Origin: Hyaloscypha bicolor E
Lineage: Eukaryota; Ascomycota; Leotiomycetes; Helotiales; Hyaloscyphaceae
Direction of reading: 5' to 3'
Length of the DNA: 64,000 nt
NCBI RefSeq assembly: GCF_002865645.1
Contig: NW_020194684.1
Coordinates: 3,105,030 to 3,169,029 of the forward strand
How positions within the stretch are numbered: position 1 is the stretch's first letter; every line of letters begins with the position of its first letter. A program made the position numbers and the translations under genes. The notes beneath the pieces are model-generated. The model ran no database searches. It saw nothing but the letters and a program-made list of their open reading frames with translations, and had not been told where the DNA came from. This document shows, piece after piece, positions 61,035 to 64,000 of the stretch.

Positions 61035-62690
61035 TGAATTCGCTTCATCCCGCGCGGTACCGTGAGATTCCTGCGACGACGAGATTAGGTTTCTGGAGGT
61101 CTGTGAATTCTACCTCCTGGTCCTGAATCGGGTTTCGTTTATTTTCCTTCGCTCTGTGCATTGTTCGATCTGGAGAAAAAAAAAAAGGGTTGTTCTCCGA
61201 GTGCGACTCCATATCCGAGAAACATTTTTTTATTTCCGGGTTTGTGGCACGGAATAGAAATTTGGGTTAGGGTTGTCCCTTCCCCCCTTAGTAAAGTGAG
61301 GAGGAATGAGGCTTGTAGAAGAAGAAAATTTGTGTTCCGGGAACTCGGAAGAGGCCGACAGGGAAGGGGGTGGAAGGCAATCCTGGAGAAAATTCTTGCT
61401 GTAGGGGTAATAGAGAAGAAAGGAGGCAAAAAGCCGCGCGGGAGAAGAGAAACGTTTAACGGTAGTTGAGAAAGGAGGAAATTAGATGCTGGGTTGATTG
61501 AAGTCCCCCGAGACGTGGCTGCGGATCGGACAGACAACATGACGAGTTCCGTCCACCCCCTTTCTCCCACTCTCACGAGAATCATGAGAGCCCCACAATG
61601 AAATGAAGGTAACACAATACCATCAGTGCTCAGCAATGCGTGGCTTGCGGTGGTACCTCCATACTCGCACTCGGGACATCAGATTGTATGCTCGCCACGC
61701 ATAGGGGTCACGGATCTTGAGACGCGTTTCAGATGCGCTCATCTGTTATTCTGCGGTGAGGCGCGTGTTTGATCATTGCAGTGGATTCCGGGTGGCAAAG
61801 AGAGGTGTGTGCGACGTGGAGGTCAAACCTTGAATATGCGTTGTTGTTTGATGAGAGGACAGATTTCTGCGTTCTGGGATTAAAAGGGGTTGACGGAGCA
61901 TTATCACAAGTATTCAGGAGTCAGGAGGTCTGGACTCAATAAACATTGCCGCAAAGCCAAAGGGAGGAAAGGGGGGAGATGAAACTTCACCCTTCGGACG
62001 ATCGTTTATTTCCTCATTGCGATTCCAATTTCGAGAAAGGGGGTTGTGCGTCTCCTTTACCTTTGGCTGCAGAAGTGGCTGCATCGCAGCAAGCGAGATT
62101 TCAGGGGAGGGGGAGCTTGGGGAGCTTCGAAAACGCTTCTAGAAGGCAGGGATGTGTGGCCCCTGCAGATTCAATCATTCAAGGCTGAAGTTTTGGGGCG
62201 GTGCAAGCCCCTTCCTCCGCGGTTCAATAATGTGGGTTTATTCTGAGAGATGCGTGCGTCCGGAGTGGGTAAAGAATGGAGCTTGTTCCGTTTCTGATTC
62301 TTCTCTTGTGGATGCTGGAAGATTTGTGGTACGTTGGATGACCATCTCTGATGCCACGGTCTGTTCGTACTCGCAGCCGCTGCGAAGGGCACAAACACAA
62401 ACAGGCGCGGACTTCGAAACGGCGATGAAATCAGTCCTTTGCAACGTGTACAGTACATGCGAAGTGCAACAGGCTGAACCATATCTGTTCCCAAGATGGC
62501 GCCTGTTGCCATTTGGCCGTGCGATTGAGTCCAGGCGCTGCTCACGGGCGTGGCGGCGCGCGAAGTCGGCCTCGCCGGGCGGGAAACGAGCCCCAGCCAA
62601 GCTGTGGTGCCCTGCCGTTAATATTGAGGATGTGGCATCCTATTCCGGACAATCATGCGGTCCAGAATCTGGAGCTTCCAATAAATAACA
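61035..62690. other. No supported gene
   Basis: Open frames exist on both strands (for example minus 61,139-61,636 and plus 62,152-62,688), but they overlap each other, lack ATG context or motifs, and contain poly-Lys or poly-Phe from an A-run at 61,174-61,185. Could be a transcript leader or lncRNA. Confidence 0.45.
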
Positions 62691-62694
62691 ATTC

Positions 62695-62715
62695 GGGAAC
62701 TGGGAACTGGGAACT
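62695..62715. repeat. Three tandem copies of GGGAACT
   Basis: Perfect heptamer microsatellite. Confidence 0.9.
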
Positions 62716-63144
62716 GAGCGCATCGATAGTTACATTTCAGCAGGGTCGGTTAGTGGGGGTTCTTGGTCGAGTGGCTAGGATTTCTCAGCTGATCGACGGA
62801 CGAGGTTAGGGACGAGGGACGATCCACCTCGCTGACGCAGCAGTTGGCCGTTGAAGCATCGACGAGCTGCGAGCACGTTGTTCACCGCCTTTAGGGCAGC
62901 TGATGCTGATGCGATCCCGGGCTATTGGTTACCCCTGCGCAAGGCCTGACCCGACGATTCTTTGACGAAGCGCAGTGCAGCGCCGGGACGAGGTGGACTG
63001 TGTGAATGGTGACGCAACAGTTGTTCTGGAAATGATGAAATCACGTACAGTCCTGTCACCGCTCAAACGAACCGTCACCGCTCAATCCCAACCGTCGTGA
63101 CCATCTCCGAGTTACCAAACCTGGTAGTGCCGGACCCGGTCCTT
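62716..63144. other. No supported gene
   Basis: GC-balanced sequence with imperfect CCGTCACCGCTCAA repeats at about 63,055-63,090; nothing else recognised. Confidence 0.5.
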
Positions 63145-63168
63145 GATCCTGATCCTGATCCTGATCCT
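63145..63168. repeat. Four tandem copies of GATCCT
   Basis: Perfect hexamer microsatellite; in a minus-strand frame it encodes Gly-Ser or Arg-Ile repeats, a hint that frames across it are not genuine. Confidence 0.9.
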
Positions 63169-63635
63169 CGTCCGATTATGATGCCATGAAGCGATGGGCT
63201 TGGTCTGCGAGAGTTGGGCATCAGAGAGGGGGGCAGCGAAGGACATGTCGATTGGCCATATGGTGACTTTGAATGCCATCCCGTCTGCATCGCCGAACTG
63301 CTTCCCGAGGTCGAGCATCCAAAAGCAATGCCTTTACGAGCTTCCCACGCGCATCTTCCGATCTGGGCGAGATCCAGGCGGGGCGGTGGCAGGCATGCAT
63401 CTCGAGTGACGGGTCGTCTCCCGGACCGAGTTGAAGAAAAGCAATGGTGTCTCTTTGCCGAACATGCCGAGTTGCTTTTTGCGACCCGCCAGGAAGGATA
63501 GGCGGCGTTGAGAGTTTCCGAATAATCAATACCCCGCTGCAACCTCAGTGGTTGAGCGAACGATCGTCAGGAGAACGGCATTGAAAAACAAATTCGGAGG
63601 GCATGCTGGTCATGAGGCCGCTTGCATTTGGTGGG
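63169..63635. other. Uncertain region with overlapping open frames
   Basis: The plus frame 63,214-63,501 reads quite protein-like (V-D-W-P-Y-G-D-F-E-C-H-P), but three other frames are open over the same bases, as GC-rich DNA often allows. Not called as a gene. Confidence 0.35.
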
Positions 63636-63693
63636 AGATGAGGGATGAGATGATGAGATGAGATGAGATGGGATGAGATGGGATGAGGATGAA
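63636..63693. repeat. GAGAT/GGGAT pentamer microsatellite
   Basis: About ten units of GATGA or GATGG in tandem, imperfect. Confidence 0.85.
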
Positions 63694-64000
63694 GCAAAGG
63701 TGATGTGAAGCAAGGGGATTGATGAACAAATGCCCGCCTGCAGAGGCCCCGTGCGTGCTGTGGGTGCTGCACTGCTGCACTGTTGCAGATGAGCCTCAGC
63801 CTTGTAACACTCAGGGGCTATGACCAGAGAACCGAGGCCTGCACCTCGCCTTCTAGAAGCCACACTCGGCACACTTGTTTCCTCTTCCACGCCTCGACAA
63901 ATCTCAACCCGTGCACCAGTAACGTCGCACTCGCAACGCAAAGGGATTTCTCCTTGGACTTGACATAGATCTTGCGGAGAGCCTCCGGCATTGCTTCCCC
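63694..64000. other. Right edge, no supported gene
   Basis: Includes a CTGCACTGCTGCACTGTTGC short repeat at 63,766-63,785. A minus-strand frame entering from the right (M-P-E-A-L-R-K-I-Y-V-K-S-K near 63,950-63,991) might be an exon of a gene beyond the window. Confidence 0.3.

Noticed and set aside
61258..61275. GGGTTAGGG telomere-like word
   Set aside because: A single occurrence, not an array.
61139..61636. 165-codon minus frame
   Set aside because: Ends in a Phe run made by the A-tract at 61,174 and shows no protein-like pattern.
62152..62688. 178-codon plus frame
   Set aside because: Two minus-strand frames are also open over it and there is no recognisable domain.
63820..63991. Minus-strand frame starting M-P-E-A-L-R-K-I-Y
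   Set aside because: Only about 57 codons before a stop and at the window edge; could be an exon but cannot be supported.
1..64000. tRNA, rRNA and CRISPR features
   Set aside because: No A/B-box pairs with cloverleaf potential, no rRNA-like conserved stretches, and the regular repeats seen are LTR or microsatellite repeats.

Overview
This looks like DNA from a filamentous ascomycete. Positions 1 to about 56,290 are a transposon graveyard mutated by RIP (repeat-induced point mutation): TA dominates, CA and TG are nearly absent, and no open frame of 60 codons exists before 51.8 kb. Positions 56,290-64,000 are balanced-GC, low-copy DNA. The split into AT-rich and GC-balanced blocks, small introns, and stop codons explained by C-to-T or G-to-A change all fit a RIP-active Pezizomycotina genome. 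I cannot name the species.

Layout of the AT-rich block. 1-11,827: a minus-strand Ty3/Gypsy relic (G1), split by a solo LTR (4133-4405) and a TIR DNA transposon (6513-7747). 11,828-12,131: a 304-bp LTR-like repeat (H1). 12,132-16,636: a 5'-truncated chromovirus (A). 17,443-24,516: a full-length chromovirus (E) with matching 5-bp target duplications. 24,522-25,790: unassigned relics and tandem repeats. 25,791-32,800: a second copy of the G element (G2) with a long decayed ORF of unknown family. 32,814-33,117: repeat H2. 33,118-37,396: chromovirus B, carrying H3. 37,397-56,054: a 5'-truncated E-type element (F) that hosts a 631-bp TRIM (39,076-39,706), a full-length chromovirus D (40,121-52,871), a second full-length chromovirus C nested inside D on the minus strand (46,182-52,308), and a 130-bp solo LTR (54,245-54,374).

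The GC-balanced block opens with the last ~65 codons of an AAA+-like ATPase gene whose upstream part has melted into the RIP tract. A possible small minus-strand gene follows (56,639-56,906), then a two-exon nuclear-type gene (57,638-58,509). From 58.5 kb to the right edge I recognise no protein gene, only microsatellites and a TATA-box/palindrome pair.

The most unusual signal is a 36-bp palindrome (17-bp arms, 2-bp centre, CACGTG in the best-preserved arm) found nine times at exactly the same length in several otherwise different element types. A second structural signal is a 6-bp-stem hairpin upstream of the polypurine tract, with a compensatory base-pair change between the TRIM and the full-length chromoviruses. 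This ties the TRIM to its likely autonomous partners.
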